NCBI GenBank assembly: GCA_040758635.1
Contig: JBFLVI010000003.1
Coordinates: forward strand, 62,001 to 126,000
Length of the DNA stretch: 64,000 nucleotides
Direction: 5' to 3'
Source of the DNA: Yes71-27 sp040758635
GTDB lineage: Bacteria > Bacillota > Desulfotomaculia > Desulfotomaculales > Ammonificaceae
Shown here: positions 34,122 to 42,433 of the stretch, in pieces
Layout: the number at the start of each line of letters is the position of its first letter
How positions within the stretch are numbered: position 1 is the stretch's first letter
Notes under the pieces: model-generated
Seen by the model: only the letters and a program-made list of their open reading frames with translations
The model's database searches: none
What the model was told of the DNA's origin: nothing
Translations under genes and position numbers: made by a program

Positions 34122-34231
34122 TCCCCCGGGGTAGTGGGGTGATTTTGCCCACTCCCGGGAGAGAATTGCACACTAATCTGTCGAATGGGGGGAGCCGCTG
34201 TCGCCAAGAGGCACATCCCCCAGCTTTTTTC
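34122..34231 (+). other. Hairpin-rich stretch before the second sigma-54 promoter
   Basis: CCCGGG-g-TAGTGGG ... CCCACT-CCCGGG (about 34125-34160) and GGGGG ... CCCCC followed by AGCTTTTTT (34186-34231), the latter resembling a terminator. No gene is seen between 33769 and 34306 apart from the RNA candidate. Confidence 0.4.
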
Positions 34232-34243
34232 GGGCACTCATAC

Positions 34244-34260
34244 TTGGCACGATTTTTGCT
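34244..34260 (+). promoter_or_regulatory. Sigma-54 promoter (TTGGCACG-N4-TTGCT)
   Basis: TTGGCACGATTTTTGCT is a near-perfect match to the -24/-12 consensus, with GG (34246-34247) and GC (34258-34259) 10 bases apart. It lies about 47 bases before the TTG start of the next gene. Confidence 0.8.
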
Positions 34261-34306
34261 ATATAAAAAGTACAGAAAGGGAGTCAAATCCGGAGGGAGA
34301 CAGGAG

Positions 34307-34639
34307 TTGGAATCGGAAGAGTGCAAGGCCAAGCGGCGGTTCTTGAACCCATTCCAAATCGCGCTACTCTTGCTGTTCGTTCTTGCCGTTTTTCTTTTCC
34401 TGCGGGCGACGGTGTTGCGCGTGGAAGTGCAGGCGGGATTGTCTCCAGGTACAGGTATGGTTTCGATGCTGGCGGTCGGATTTCTGGTGCTTTTTCTGAG
34501 TGGCATTTGCTACGGCTTGTGGGCGCTGTTCTTGCAGCACTACATCGTTTTTACCCTCACCCGGGAATGGATCACTGGGATTCTGAGCGAAGTCGGAAGG
34601 CCGGACGAGAAGGAGCGGGAAGGGCAATACACGGTATAA
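34307..34639 (+). CDS. Small membrane protein of unknown function under a sigma-54 promoter
   Basis: 110 residues. A charged N-terminus (ESEECKAKRRF) leads into two membrane helices (about 15-37 and 50-75) separated by a short loop, and a charged C-terminal tail (EKEREGQ). I do not recognise the family. TTG 34307 is chosen because GGAGGGA lies 8 bases upstream and the sigma-54 site at 34244 makes all earlier in-frame starts impossible. A strong terminator follows at 34691, so this is a single-gene transcript. Confidence 0.7.
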   Translation: MESEECKAKRRFLNPFQIALLLLFVLAVFLFLRATVLRVEVQAGLSPGTGMVSMLAVGFLVLFLSGICYGLWALFLQHYIVFTLTREWITGILSEVGRPDEKEREGQYTV

Positions 34640-34690
34640 CAAGGTGAAACGAATGCATTCTAAGTACTGGTATGGTCCCCTATCGTGGTA

Positions 34691-34736
34691 GTATGGCCGG
34701 TCGGAAACCCACCGGCCGCCATACCCACGTTTTTTA
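34691..34736 (+). terminator. Terminator after the 34307 gene
   Basis: GTATGGC ... GCCATAC with inner CGGT/ACCG, then CCACGTTTTTT. Confidence 0.8.
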
Positions 34737-34763
34737 AAAAATTCAGGTGAAGGAGTGGTTACG

Positions 34764-34976
34764 GTGTCGGTCAGGAAGCTTTCGGCGGGCGAAATAGTGG
34801 AAAAAAGCCGGGCTGCGCAAAAGGTTACCGGACGTAAGCGTTCCTGGATGGAGCGGCTGGCGGCACGGCTTGATCTCTCGGTGTTTGACCTCTGGATTAT
34901 CGGCCTTACGGTGGCCGGGCTGGGGGCACTCTACTTGATCGGGGAGGTGGCAGCGCGACTGAGCGGGATACATTAG
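34764..34976 (+). CDS. Small single-pass membrane protein, unknown function
   Basis: 70 residues: a basic soluble N-terminal part (RKLSAGEIVEKSRAAQKV, MERLAARLDL) and one membrane helix near the C-terminus (LWIIGLTVAGLGALYLIGEV). GTG 34764 fits the AAGGAG RBS at 34749 better than GTG 34755. It precedes the TauE-type operon and could be an accessory of the permease, but only position suggests this. Confidence 0.6.
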   Translation: MSVRKLSAGEIVEKSRAAQKVTGRKRSWMERLAARLDLSVFDLWIIGLTVAGLGALYLIGEVAARLSGIH

Positions 34977-35153
34977 TTGAAACCAAGGACGGTTGAGGAA
35001 ATGTCAAATGCTTTAAGGGGCGGAGACGCGGCATGCCTATTATTTATGGTGTGTCTTTGGTAAGCTTGTGGTTGCCTAATAATATCGCTTCGCTTGTGAA
35101 GACCATCACAAGATTTTTGGTAGACTCTCAAATCTATGTGGGGAGGGATTGTA

Positions 35154-35435
35154 ATGGCGGATTCATCAGGAAAGAAGAAACCCGTAGGGGCCATGCTCAC
35201 GTGGGGAATTCTCTCCGCGGGTTTGTATGCGGCGGTCTTTCTCAACGTTAAACCGATTATGAATTACTTTACTGCGGTTGACGGCCTACAGATGTTTGAA
35301 AAATTTATCAGGGCGAGTGCGTTGGTCGCGCTGGCAATTGCTTTTTCGCTCATTTACGGGAACTTTGCGGGGACCTTCTGGGAAGTCGTCGGTATTCAGC
35401 CGAAAAAGAAAGAAGCAGGAAAGGAGGGTGCCTAA
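35154..35435 (+). CDS. Small two-helix membrane protein partnered with TauE/SafE permease
   Basis: 93 residues with two membrane helices (about 14-34 and 52-75) and a Lys-rich tail. ATG 35154 has GGGAGGGA upstream. The stop is immediately followed by the ATG of the permease gene, so the two are translated together. I do not recognise the family; the layout suggests a small subunit of the transporter. Confidence 0.7.
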   Translation: MADSSGKKKPVGAMLTWGILSAGLYAAVFLNVKPIMNYFTAVDGLQMFEKFIRASALVALAIAFSLIYGNFAGTFWEVVGIQPKKKEAGKEGA

Positions 35436-36512
35436 ATGGCAGGATTTACGGGGGAAGCAACTAAAGGGTTTATCGAGCTCACACCCTTTGTCAAAGCTTT
35501 TCTGCCCACGCTCGGGTTCTTTGGCGGGCTCCTGAGCGGTTTTATCGGCAGCGGCGGCGCGTTTGTCCTCACGCCGGGCATGATGAATGTCGGAGCTCCC
35601 GGGGCCGTGGCGGTGGCGAGCAATATGACCCATAAGTTTCCCAAAGCCTTAGTGGGAGCCCTTAAGCGAAAGAAACTGGGGCACGTAGATGTACTGCTGG
35701 GACTGGTGATGGGGCTTTCTGCTTTTGCCGGTGTTCAGGTCGGCATCATCGTGCAGAAATGGATTAATGCCGTCTGGGGTAATGCTGGTACCAATCTTTA
35801 TGTGAGCGCTATTTTCGTAATCGTGTTGGCCGTTGTGGGAACCTCGGTGCTCCGTGACGCTTATCGCTCCAAAAACAACGTGGGGGCCGTAAAAAAGGCC
35901 GGAGGTTTTGCCGAACGGGTACAAAGAATAAATATCCCGCCGATGCTCAGCTTTAAAACGGCCGGGGTCCGGGTAAGTTTCTGGATCACGGTACCGCTCG
36001 GCTTCGCCACCGGTATGCTGGCGGCGACCATTGCGGTGGGCGGCTTCATCGGTGTACCGGCGATGATCTACATCTTGGGTACGTCGAGTTTCGTGGCCAG
36101 TGGGACGGAGTTAGTCATCGCTTTCGTAATGGGCCTGACCGGTGCTTTCGCCTGGGCCCTGGGCGGTTTTGTGGACATCAGGCTGACGTTTCTGATCTTA
36201 GCAGGTTCTCTCTTCGGGGTCCAGTTAGGTGCAGTGGGAACAAGCTTTGTCAAGGACTATATGATCAAGCTGATTATGGCCGCGGTTATGTTGACGGTGA
36301 TGGTGAGCCGAATCGTAGCCATTCCGGTTTACCTCCACAATTTGGGCCGTATAACACTGAACGACGCGCTTATTCCGGTCTTGAAGAATGTCAGCTTCGG
36401 CATCCTGGTTTTCGCGCTTTTGGGTAGCGGCCTCATCATTTTAGGGGCGATGATTCGGGGACGCCGGGCGGAAGCAGAAGCGGTCGGTGCTCCGGTACAG
36501 GTATCACGTTGA
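35436..36512 (+). CDS. TauE/SafE family permease
   Basis: 358-residue membrane protein with about nine helices. The duplicated TauE motif is seen as GFFGGLLSGFIGSGGAFVLTPGMM and, in the second half, PLGFATGMLAATIAVGGFIGVPAMIY. The family exports sulfite, sulfoacetate and related organic anions; the substrate here cannot be told. A terminator follows. A second member lies at 40757, and the two flank a kinase/regulator pair. Confidence 0.88.
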   Translation: MAGFTGEATKGFIELTPFVKAFLPTLGFFGGLLSGFIGSGGAFVLTPGMMNVGAPGAVAVASNMTHKFPKALVGALKRKKLGHVDVLLGLVMGLSAFAGVQVGIIVQKWINAVWGNAGTNLYVSAIFVIVLAVVGTSVLRDAYRSKNNVGAVKKAGGFAERVQRINIPPMLSFKTAGVRVSFWITVPLGFATGMLAATIAVGGFIGVPAMIYILGTSSFVASGTELVIAFVMGLTGAFAWALGGFVDIRLTFLILAGSLFGVQLGAVGTSFVKDYMIKLIMAAVMLTVMVSRIVAIPVYLHNLGRITLNDALIPVLKNVSFGILVFALLGSGLIILGAMIRGRRAEAEAVGAPVQVSR

Positions 36513-36540
36513 GAAATGCCGGGTGGTCGAGCAACCTTTT

Positions 36541-36572
36541 TACACCCTTGTGTACAGCAAGGGTGTTTTTTA
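36541..36572 (+). terminator. Terminator after the first TauE-type gene
   Basis: ACACCCTTG (36542-36550)/CAAGGGTGT (36558-36566), then TTTTTT. Confidence 0.9.
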
Positions 36573-36676
36573 TACTTAGTAAGGTGGATTGAAGCCAAAT
36601 ACCACCAGAGCCGCCTGGGAGGGTTTGTTGGCCGGGGCGGCGAATAAACGCAGGAGAACGCCGGGGAGGCGCGAGG

Positions 36677-38593
36677 ATGTTCGGTTTGCGGGGTAGACTG
36701 GGTTTCAATAGGCAGTTGCTGGTGTTCACGGTAATTCTTCTGGTATTGCCGGCTCTTTTGACCTTTTACATGCTGCACGTGATCAAGCGCGCGGAACTCA
36801 GCATGATTGAGCGGGACCAGGAGAAGGTGGAACGGGCGCTCTGCGGGCTGGACCGGCGGTTTGAGGGCACCTTTGAAGATATCTTGAGGGCCCACAACGT
36901 GCCGCCGGACGCCCGCATAAGGGAAAAGGTCAAGGTGCTGAACACCGCTTTGAAGCCGGTGATCGAACCTGTGGCCCGGGAGTATCCCGGGGTGGACCTT
37001 GGTTTTTACTCCGTCGAACTGGACGTGATCCTGAACGGGCATACGGAGACTTACGGGGAAAACTTCTCCTTACGCCGGAAGGCGGATATCGACCGCACCA
37101 TCACCAGCCAGACGCCGGTAGCCAACATCGTCGGCCTCAGCGGTTCCGGGCTCATCGAGGCTTACCGGCCGCTGGTCCGGGACGGGCGGGTGATCGGGGC
37201 GGTGGTGGCGCAGGCAAAGACGGAGGAGATTTACCGGAGGCTTGAACGGGTGCGCCGTGAGGCCTACCTGACCATCGGGGCCGGGATCGTCATCGGCGTG
37301 GGGGGGTTTTTCTTCCTGCTGAACCGTTTCCTGGACGTGATCAGCGGGGTAAAGAAGGGACTGTCCCACCTGGAGAGCGACCTGAGTTACCGTCTGCCCC
37401 CGGCCTTCGGCGAACTGGGCGAGATCGCGGCCGCGGTCAATCAGTTGGCCGGGCGCCTCGAGCAGATGCGCAGTTTCAACGAAATCGTGCTTGACAACGT
37501 GGATGCCGGCGTGCTCGCCACCGACGTCCACGGCCGGCTGGCGACGGTTAATCCGGCGGCTGCAGCGGTACTAGGCCTTAACCCATCCGGTGTTCTGGGA
37601 CGCTATCTGTGGGAGGTGTTTCCGCCGGAAAACCCGGTGCGCATGATTCTGGAGCGTGCGCTTTCCAGGCGGGAAACGGTCCAGGATTTCACGGTGAGTT
37701 ATCCCGCACGGTTTGTATCCAATCCCCGTGAGGAAGCAGAACAGAACCCCGACGGGAAAAAGGATACTCTCCGGGAGGGCGACCGGGAGTTGATCTTAGG
37801 AACCAACTTACTGACCGACCGGCGGGGGAACTTTGTCGGGGTGGTGCTGACGTTCAAAGACGTCACCGAGCACAACCGGCTTGAAGAACGCGTGAAACGC
37901 CAGGAGCGCCTGGCCGCACTCGGAAAGTTCGTGGCGGGTGTCGCCCACGAGATTCGCAATCCACTGACTTCGATCAGCGGCTACATCCAGATCTGGCAGC
38001 GCCGCGGGCAGCCGACGCCTGAGGCGCTTTCCACGGTGGCCCAGGAGACGACGCGGCTCAACGCCATTGTGGATAAGCTGCTCTTTTTTGCCCGGCCGGC
38101 GGAGTCCAAGTTTCAACCCTGCAACCTGAATGACCTCGTGGAACAGGTCTTGCAGTTTGTGGCCGAGGGGTACGGAAGCAGCAGGGTGAAGGTCCAGACC
38201 GCACTGGCGCCGGACCTGCCCTTGGCCAGAGTCGACCCGGAGCAGATGAAGCAGGTGTTGATGAATATTGTTTATAACGCGTACCAGGCAATGCCGGAAG
38301 GCGGGACGTTGCGCGTAAGAACGGGGCTGTCTTCGGACAGGGAGTACGTGGCGGTGACCGTGGCCGATACCGGCTGCGGGATTCCACCCGAAAACCTTTC
38401 CCGGATCTTTGACCCGTTTTTCACTACCAAGGCTCAGGGAAGCGGCCTTGGCCTGGCCCTGGCCCACGAGATTATTTCAGCCCACGGGGGATATGTTGAC
38501 GTGAAGAGCAAGGTAGGGGCCGGAACCGTGCTGCGGGTGTATATCCCCCGGTACAAGGAGGGAGAGAGCGGTGCCGCGGATACTGGTTGTTGA
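36677..38593 (+). CDS. Membrane sensor histidine kinase (HAMP-PAS-HisKA-HATPase)
   Basis: 638 residues. A first helix (residues 14-34), an extracytoplasmic sensor of about 160 residues, a second helix (about 200-222), HAMP, a PAS domain (FNEIVLDNVDAGVLATDVHGRL), then the H box with phospho-accepting His424 in VAGVAHEIRNPLTSI, and the ATPase lobe with N, G1 (VADTGCGIPPENLSRIFDPF) and G2 (GSGLGLALAHEII) boxes. The architecture resembles AtoS/NtrB-like kinases that pair with sigma-54 activators. It overlaps the regulator gene by 23 bases. The signal is unknown. Confidence 0.92.
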   Translation: MFGLRGRLGFNRQLLVFTVILLVLPALLTFYMLHVIKRAELSMIERDQEKVERALCGLDRRFEGTFEDILRAHNVPPDARIREKVKVLNTALKPVIEPVAREYPGVDLGFYSVELDVILNGHTETYGENFSLRRKADIDRTITSQTPVANIVGLSGSGLIEAYRPLVRDGRVIGAVVAQAKTEEIYRRLERVRREAYLTIGAGIVIGVGGFFFLLNRFLDVISGVKKGLSHLESDLSYRLPPAFGELGEIAAAVNQLAGRLEQMRSFNEIVLDNVDAGVLATDVHGRLATVNPAAAAVLGLNPSGVLGRYLWEVFPPENPVRMILERALSRRETVQDFTVSYPARFVSNPREEAEQNPDGKKDTLREGDRELILGTNLLTDRRGNFVGVVLTFKDVTEHNRLEERVKRQERLAALGKFVAGVAHEIRNPLTSISGYIQIWQRRGQPTPEALSTVAQETTRLNAIVDKLLFFARPAESKFQPCNLNDLVEQVLQFVAEGYGSSRVKVQTALAPDLPLARVDPEQMKQVLMNIVYNAYQAMPEGGTLRVRTGLSSDREYVAVTVADTGCGIPPENLSRIFDPFFTTKAQGSGLGLALAHEIISAHGGYVDVKSKVGAGTVLRVYIPRYKEGESGAADTGC

Positions 38594-39962
38594 CGACGAG
38601 GAGAGCGTCTGCCAGATGCTCCGCGACCTTTTCGAAGCGGAAGGCTACGATGTTCTGACGGCGCTGCACGCTTCGAAAGCGCTGGAGTACCTTTACGATA
38701 AGGAGAAGGAAATCAACGTCGTCCTGGCTGACATTCGAATGCCGGATGTCGACGGGCTGGAATTCTTTTCCCAGATCCGGCGCGAAGGCTACACCGTACC
38801 CGTAGTGATAATGACGGCGTACGGCACGACGAACACTGCGATCCAGGCGATGAAGCTCGGAGCCTTCGATTACGTTTTGAAACCGTTCAACATCGAGGAG
38901 CTTCTCCTCACTGTAAACAAGGCGGTCGAGGTTGACCGGATGGCGCGGGAGTTAACAGCCCTCCGGCGCGAGCTGGCGGGAAAGGCGCCGGGAAAAGAGA
39001 TCGAAGAGCTCATCGGTCGCTCTGCCGCGATGCACGAAGTTTATAAGCAGATCGGGAAGTTCGCCGACACCGACTACACCATCCTGATTGTAGGGGAAAC
39101 GGGTACCGGCAAGGAACTCGTGGCCGGGGCCATCCACCGGAACAGCAAGCGGCGCGACGGTCCCTTCGTCCGGATCAACTGCGCGGCGATCCCGGAGAAC
39201 CTTCTGGAAAGCGAGCTCTTCGGGTACGAGAAGGGGGCTTTCACCGGGGCTTCCAGCCGCAAACTGGGCAAGTTCGAGTTGGCACACGGTGGGACGCTGT
39301 TTCTCGATGAAATCAGCGAAATTCCGCTCCCGATGCAGGCGAAGCTCCTGCGCGTAATCCAGGAGAAGGAATTCGACCGCGTCGGCGGCATCAAGGCAAT
39401 CAAGGTAGACACGCGGATCATCGCGGCTACCAACCGGGATTTGGCCCAGATGGTGTGCGAAGGTTCTTTCAGAGCCGACCTCTTTTACCGGTTAAACGTA
39501 ATCACCATCCAGATGCCGCCGCTGCGGGAGCGAAAAGAAGACCTCGGGCTGCTGGCGAACCATTTTGTGCAGCAAGCAGCGGCGAAGCTGGGCAAGCCGG
39601 TGCAGGGGATTTCCAACGAGGCGCGGGAGCTCCTTGAAGCTTACGACTGGCCCGGAAACGTTCGGGAACTGCGAAACGTGTGCGAGCGCGCGGTGGTTCT
39701 GACGCGGAGCCTCCTGATCATGCCGGAGGATCTTCCGGCGACGCTGCAGCCGGGGTTTGAAGGGGGCGGGACGGCCGAAAAATGGACGGGACAGACACTC
39801 TACGAAATTTTAAGCGACGTGGAGCGGAGCGTCATCTTGCGCGCTTTGAAAAAGCATAATTTTAACCGCACGAAAACGGCCCAGGAACTGGGTATTAACC
39901 GCCGCACCCTGTACGAAAAGATTAAGGAATACGGCCTGGAAACCAACCTGCCCGAGGAATAA
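38571..39962 (+). CDS. Sigma-54-dependent response regulator, NtrC family
   Basis: 463 residues. Receiver with Asp54 in VVLADIRMPDVDG, Thr and Lys partners (MTAYGT, LKPFN); AAA+ domain with Walker A GETGTGKE and the sigma-54 contact loop GAFTGA; C-terminal Fis-type helix-turn-helix (NRTKTAQELGINRRTLYEKI). Start GTG 38571 overlaps the kinase gene. It is the obvious activator for the sigma-54-type promoters at 33263 and 34244, and perhaps others outside the window. Confidence 0.94.
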   Translation: MPRILVVDDEESVCQMLRDLFEAEGYDVLTALHASKALEYLYDKEKEINVVLADIRMPDVDGLEFFSQIRREGYTVPVVIMTAYGTTNTAIQAMKLGAFDYVLKPFNIEELLLTVNKAVEVDRMARELTALRRELAGKAPGKEIEELIGRSAAMHEVYKQIGKFADTDYTILIVGETGTGKELVAGAIHRNSKRRDGPFVRINCAAIPENLLESELFGYEKGAFTGASSRKLGKFELAHGGTLFLDEISEIPLPMQAKLLRVIQEKEFDRVGGIKAIKVDTRIIAATNRDLAQMVCEGSFRADLFYRLNVITIQMPPLRERKEDLGLLANHFVQQAAAKLGKPVQGISNEARELLEAYDWPGNVRELRNVCERAVVLTRSLLIMPEDLPATLQPGFEGGGTAEKWTGQTLYEILSDVERSVILRALKKHNFNRTKTAQELGINRRTLYEKIKEYGLETNLPEE

Positions 39963-40080
39963 AACCCCAAAAATTTTTTCAAGAAATTAGTGAAAAAAAT
40001 CACGTACCTGCAGGAAAAAAGGAAAACCCAGCGAATTCAAGAATTAGGTTTTTAAAATCCTGAAGAAAGGAGGGGAGAAG

Positions 40081-40515
40081 ATGAAAATCCTGGTTCTTTA
40101 TGACGGTTCAGAAAACGCGATGCGGGCGGTGGAGTTTGCGGGGCGGATGGCAAAGGCGATGTCCGGAGTTCAGTGCACTTTATTGCAGGTGGTGGAGTTT
40201 TGGGAAACGGCTGCCTGGGGTTTTCTGACGCTGCCGGAAGAGAAGCAGGAAGAAGTGGTTAATAAAGCCAAGCAGAAAGCGGCTGAAGGCCTGGACAGGG
40301 CGAAGCGGTTGCTTGGCGAGAGTGGGGCTCAGATTGAAACGGTTATCCTGGTTGGAGAACCGGTGGCGACGATTGTTGACTATGCGGAGCAGACGCAACC
40401 GGAGCTCATTGTCATGGGTAGTCGTGGTACCGGTCCCGTTCGGGAACTGGTGCTCGGCGGCATCTGCCACAAAGTCCTTCAGCTCGCCAAACAGCCGGTT
40501 GTGGTTGTAAAATAA
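40081..40515 (+). CDS. Universal stress protein, UspA family
   Basis: 144 residues; begins MKILVLYDGSENAMRAVEFA and ends with GSRGTGPVRELVLGGICHKVLQLAKQPVVVV. The nucleotide motif G-x2-G-x9-G is present, but its last Ser/Thr is Gly, so ATP binding is less certain than in the protein at 33337. AGGAGGGGAG precedes ATG. No clear promoter or terminator separates it from the regulator gene 118 bases upstream. Confidence 0.9.
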   Translation: MKILVLYDGSENAMRAVEFAGRMAKAMSGVQCTLLQVVEFWETAAWGFLTLPEEKQEEVVNKAKQKAAEGLDRAKRLLGESGAQIETVILVGEPVATIVDYAEQTQPELIVMGSRGTGPVRELVLGGICHKVLQLAKQPVVVVK

Positions 40516-40531
40516 GTTTGGCAGACTTTTC

Positions 40532-40560
40532 TTGTCTAAGTAACCAGTGACTGTTATATT
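40532..40560 (+). promoter_or_regulatory. Sigma-A promoter of the second TauE-type operon
   Basis: TTGTCT (40532-40537), 17 bases, TATATT (40555-40560). A strong SD (AAGGAGGTG, about 40583) follows but leads only to a seven-codon frame; the 40516-40756 gap holds no convincing gene. Confidence 0.55.
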
Positions 40561-40756
40561 GTTTTTAAAAAGATGGCCAAGAAGGAGGTGGGTTAAGCTC
40601 GATTCAGAGAAAGAGGCCAAGACGTGCATTGCAGTGCAGGATATTTGAACCGTACTCATATTTGGTTTGTTCTGCACATGGAAAAAGAGTAGAGATAGAG
40701 TTGGGCGGCCCGGTTGGTCGTCTTCCATACCATCACGATAGGGGAGAAGTGAGAGT

Positions 40757-41707
40757 ATGTTGGAATTTGTTCCTGTTAGCGCGGCGGCCCTGGCGCAACT
40801 GGCTTCAGCGGCGCCGGAGGCGATGAGCGCTGCAGCGACTGCGGCAGGTGCGTCTCCAGACACGGCCTGGTGGGTTTGGCCTTTACTTTTGTTCGTTACC
40901 ACATTCGTCTTAGGTATCCTTGCGGTTTTGGCCGGTGTCGGCGGCGGCGTTTTGTTCACACCCATTGTAGGCGGTTTTTTTCCGTTCGGCCTTGACTTTG
41001 TGCGGAGTGCGGGCTTGCTCGTTGCTCTCTCCGGTGCGGTGGCGGCCGGTCCGGGATTGCTTAAACGCAACCTGGCGAGTTTACGTTTGGCGTTGCCGGT
41101 AGCCCTGATCGCATCAACCGCCAGCATCTTCGGCGCGCTGATGGGCCTGGCTCTACCAAAAGACATCGTCAGAATTTGCCTTGGTATCACCGTCATTGGT
41201 ATCGCAATTCTCTTTATCTTTGCAAAAAGTGCGGAGTTTCCAAAAGTGCCCAAGGCAGATGCCCTCGCGGCAGCAATGAGGATAAACGGTATCTACCACG
41301 AAGCTTCCACGGGCAAAACGGTTGACTGGACAGTTCACCGCTCGGCGCTTGGGTTTTTCCTTTTTATATTGATCGGGATCATGGCCGGCATGTTCGGTCT
41401 TGGTGCCGGGTGGGCCAACGTTCCCGTCCTGAACCTCCTGATGGGCGCGCCGCTCAAGATCTCGGTGGCGACCAGCAAGTTTCTCCTCTCCATAACCGAT
41501 ACTTCCGCGGCGTGGATCTATCTCAACGCCGGTGCTTGCATCCCGATGATCACCGTTCCTTCGGTTCTCGGGATTATGCTTGGCTCCTTCATCGGTGTCC
41601 GGGTTCTGGCGAAAACCAAGCCGAAGGCGGTGCGGTATATCGTAATCATAATGTTGTTCTTCGCGGGAGTCCGGCCGTTGTTACAGGGCCTGCACATCTG
41701 GAACTAA
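40757..41707 (+). CDS. TauE/SafE family permease, second copy
   Basis: 316 residues, about eight helices. After a Ser/Ala-rich N-terminus the TauE repeats appear as FVLGILAVLAGVGGGVLFTPIVGGFFPF and IGIMAGMFGLGAGWANVPVLNLLMG. It is only distantly similar to the permease at 35436. ATG 40757 with a GGGGAGAAG RBS. The partner membrane gene follows after 14 bases. Substrate probably a small sulfur-containing or organic anion, by family only. Confidence 0.88.
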   Translation: MLEFVPVSAAALAQLASAAPEAMSAAATAAGASPDTAWWVWPLLLFVTTFVLGILAVLAGVGGGVLFTPIVGGFFPFGLDFVRSAGLLVALSGAVAAGPGLLKRNLASLRLALPVALIASTASIFGALMGLALPKDIVRICLGITVIGIAILFIFAKSAEFPKVPKADALAAAMRINGIYHEASTGKTVDWTVHRSALGFFLFILIGIMAGMFGLGAGWANVPVLNLLMGAPLKISVATSKFLLSITDTSAAWIYLNAGACIPMITVPSVLGIMLGSFIGVRVLAKTKPKAVRYIVIIMLFFAGVRPLLQGLHIWN

Positions 41708-41721
41708 GGGGGTAGAAGAGA

Positions 41722-42165
41722 ATGGCTGTGCAAAGGGAAAAAATGGTGCAACAGACAGCTGAAGCCCCGCCGGAACAGGTACTTTACGGTAATCTTCTCC
41801 TGGTTGCTTCAATTGCCGGGATCGCTTTGCTGGTGATAACCTTTGTTCTGTATATCTCTGGTGCAGTGGTCCCTCACGTCCCTCTGGAAGAGCTTCCGAA
41901 ACTCTGGGGGAGGGGCGTTAGTGCGCACCACTATGTAGAAGCGACGAAAGCCCCTGTAGGTTGGGGTTGGCTCTCGATGATCGGCAAGGGCGACTACATG
42001 AACTACCTTGGTATTGCCCTGCTTGCCGGGGTAACGATTGTAGGCTACCTGATACTCCTGCCGGCGTATATTAAGAAAAAAGACGGTATCTACTCTTTTA
42101 TTGTGATCGCAGAAATCGTTGTTCTGATCCTGGCGGCTGCCGGCATCGTGGCTGCGGGGCACTAA
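41722..42165 (+). CDS. Membrane protein co-encoded with the TauE/SafE permease (DUF1634-like layout)
   Basis: 147 residues with three membrane helices (about 24-46, 91-114, 122-143) and a cytoplasmic or external loop holding VSAHHYVEATKAPVGWGW. DUF1634 proteins with this layout are often found beside TauE permeases; the match is by context and shape, not by a firm motif. A strong bidirectional terminator closes the operon. Confidence 0.65.
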   Translation: MAVQREKMVQQTAEAPPEQVLYGNLLLVASIAGIALLVITFVLYISGAVVPHVPLEELPKLWGRGVSAHHYVEATKAPVGWGWLSMIGKGDYMNYLGIALLAGVTIVGYLILLPAYIKKKDGIYSFIVIAEIVVLILAAAGIVAAGH

Positions 42166-42202
42166 AGGCTCGTACAAGGATAGGGTTGGCGGTCTTCGCA
42201 AC

Positions 42203-42234
42203 GCAAAAGGGGGCGGCTTTGCCGCCCCTTTTGC
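42203..42234. terminator. Bidirectional terminator
   Basis: GCAAAAGGGGGCGGC-ttt-GCCGCCCCTTTTGC: a 13- to 14-bp hairpin with A-run and T-run on the two arms. Confidence 0.9.
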
Positions 42235-42312
42235 TGCCTGCTGCAGCCGGAGAGAACCTTTTTCGTTTATCCTGCAAAGCTTTGAAGTGGTTCCGTTTCA
42301 AACCGGTTTTTC

Positions 42313-42341
42313 TTGACGAATCAGCGAAATTGAAGTATGAT
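42313..42341 (+). promoter_or_regulatory. Sigma-A promoter of the ArsB/NhaD-type permease gene
   Basis: TTGACG (42313-42318), 17 bases, TATGAT (42336-42341). Confidence 0.7.
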
Positions 42342-42433
42342 TATGAGCCTGAGTAGGACAACGAGTACTTTTTACCTGTTTTTGCCCCGGGGTTTACCAG
42401 TATTTTCCTGAAAGAGAAAGGCTGAGGATCAAC

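Noticed and set aside
34184..34231. Riboswitch before the 34307 gene
   Set aside because: A GGGGG/CCCCC stem with a T-run is only terminator-like; it lies upstream of the sigma-54 start and would not be in that transcript.
40519..40540. Third sigma-54 promoter (TTGGCAGACTTTTCTTGTC)
   Set aside because: GG and the downstream G-T are 12 bases apart instead of 10 and there is no GC; a sigma-A promoter overlaps instead.
40629..40826. Small plus-strand frame upstream of the second TauE gene
   Set aside because: No start with RBS, Arg-rich nonsense tail, and it overlaps the permease start.
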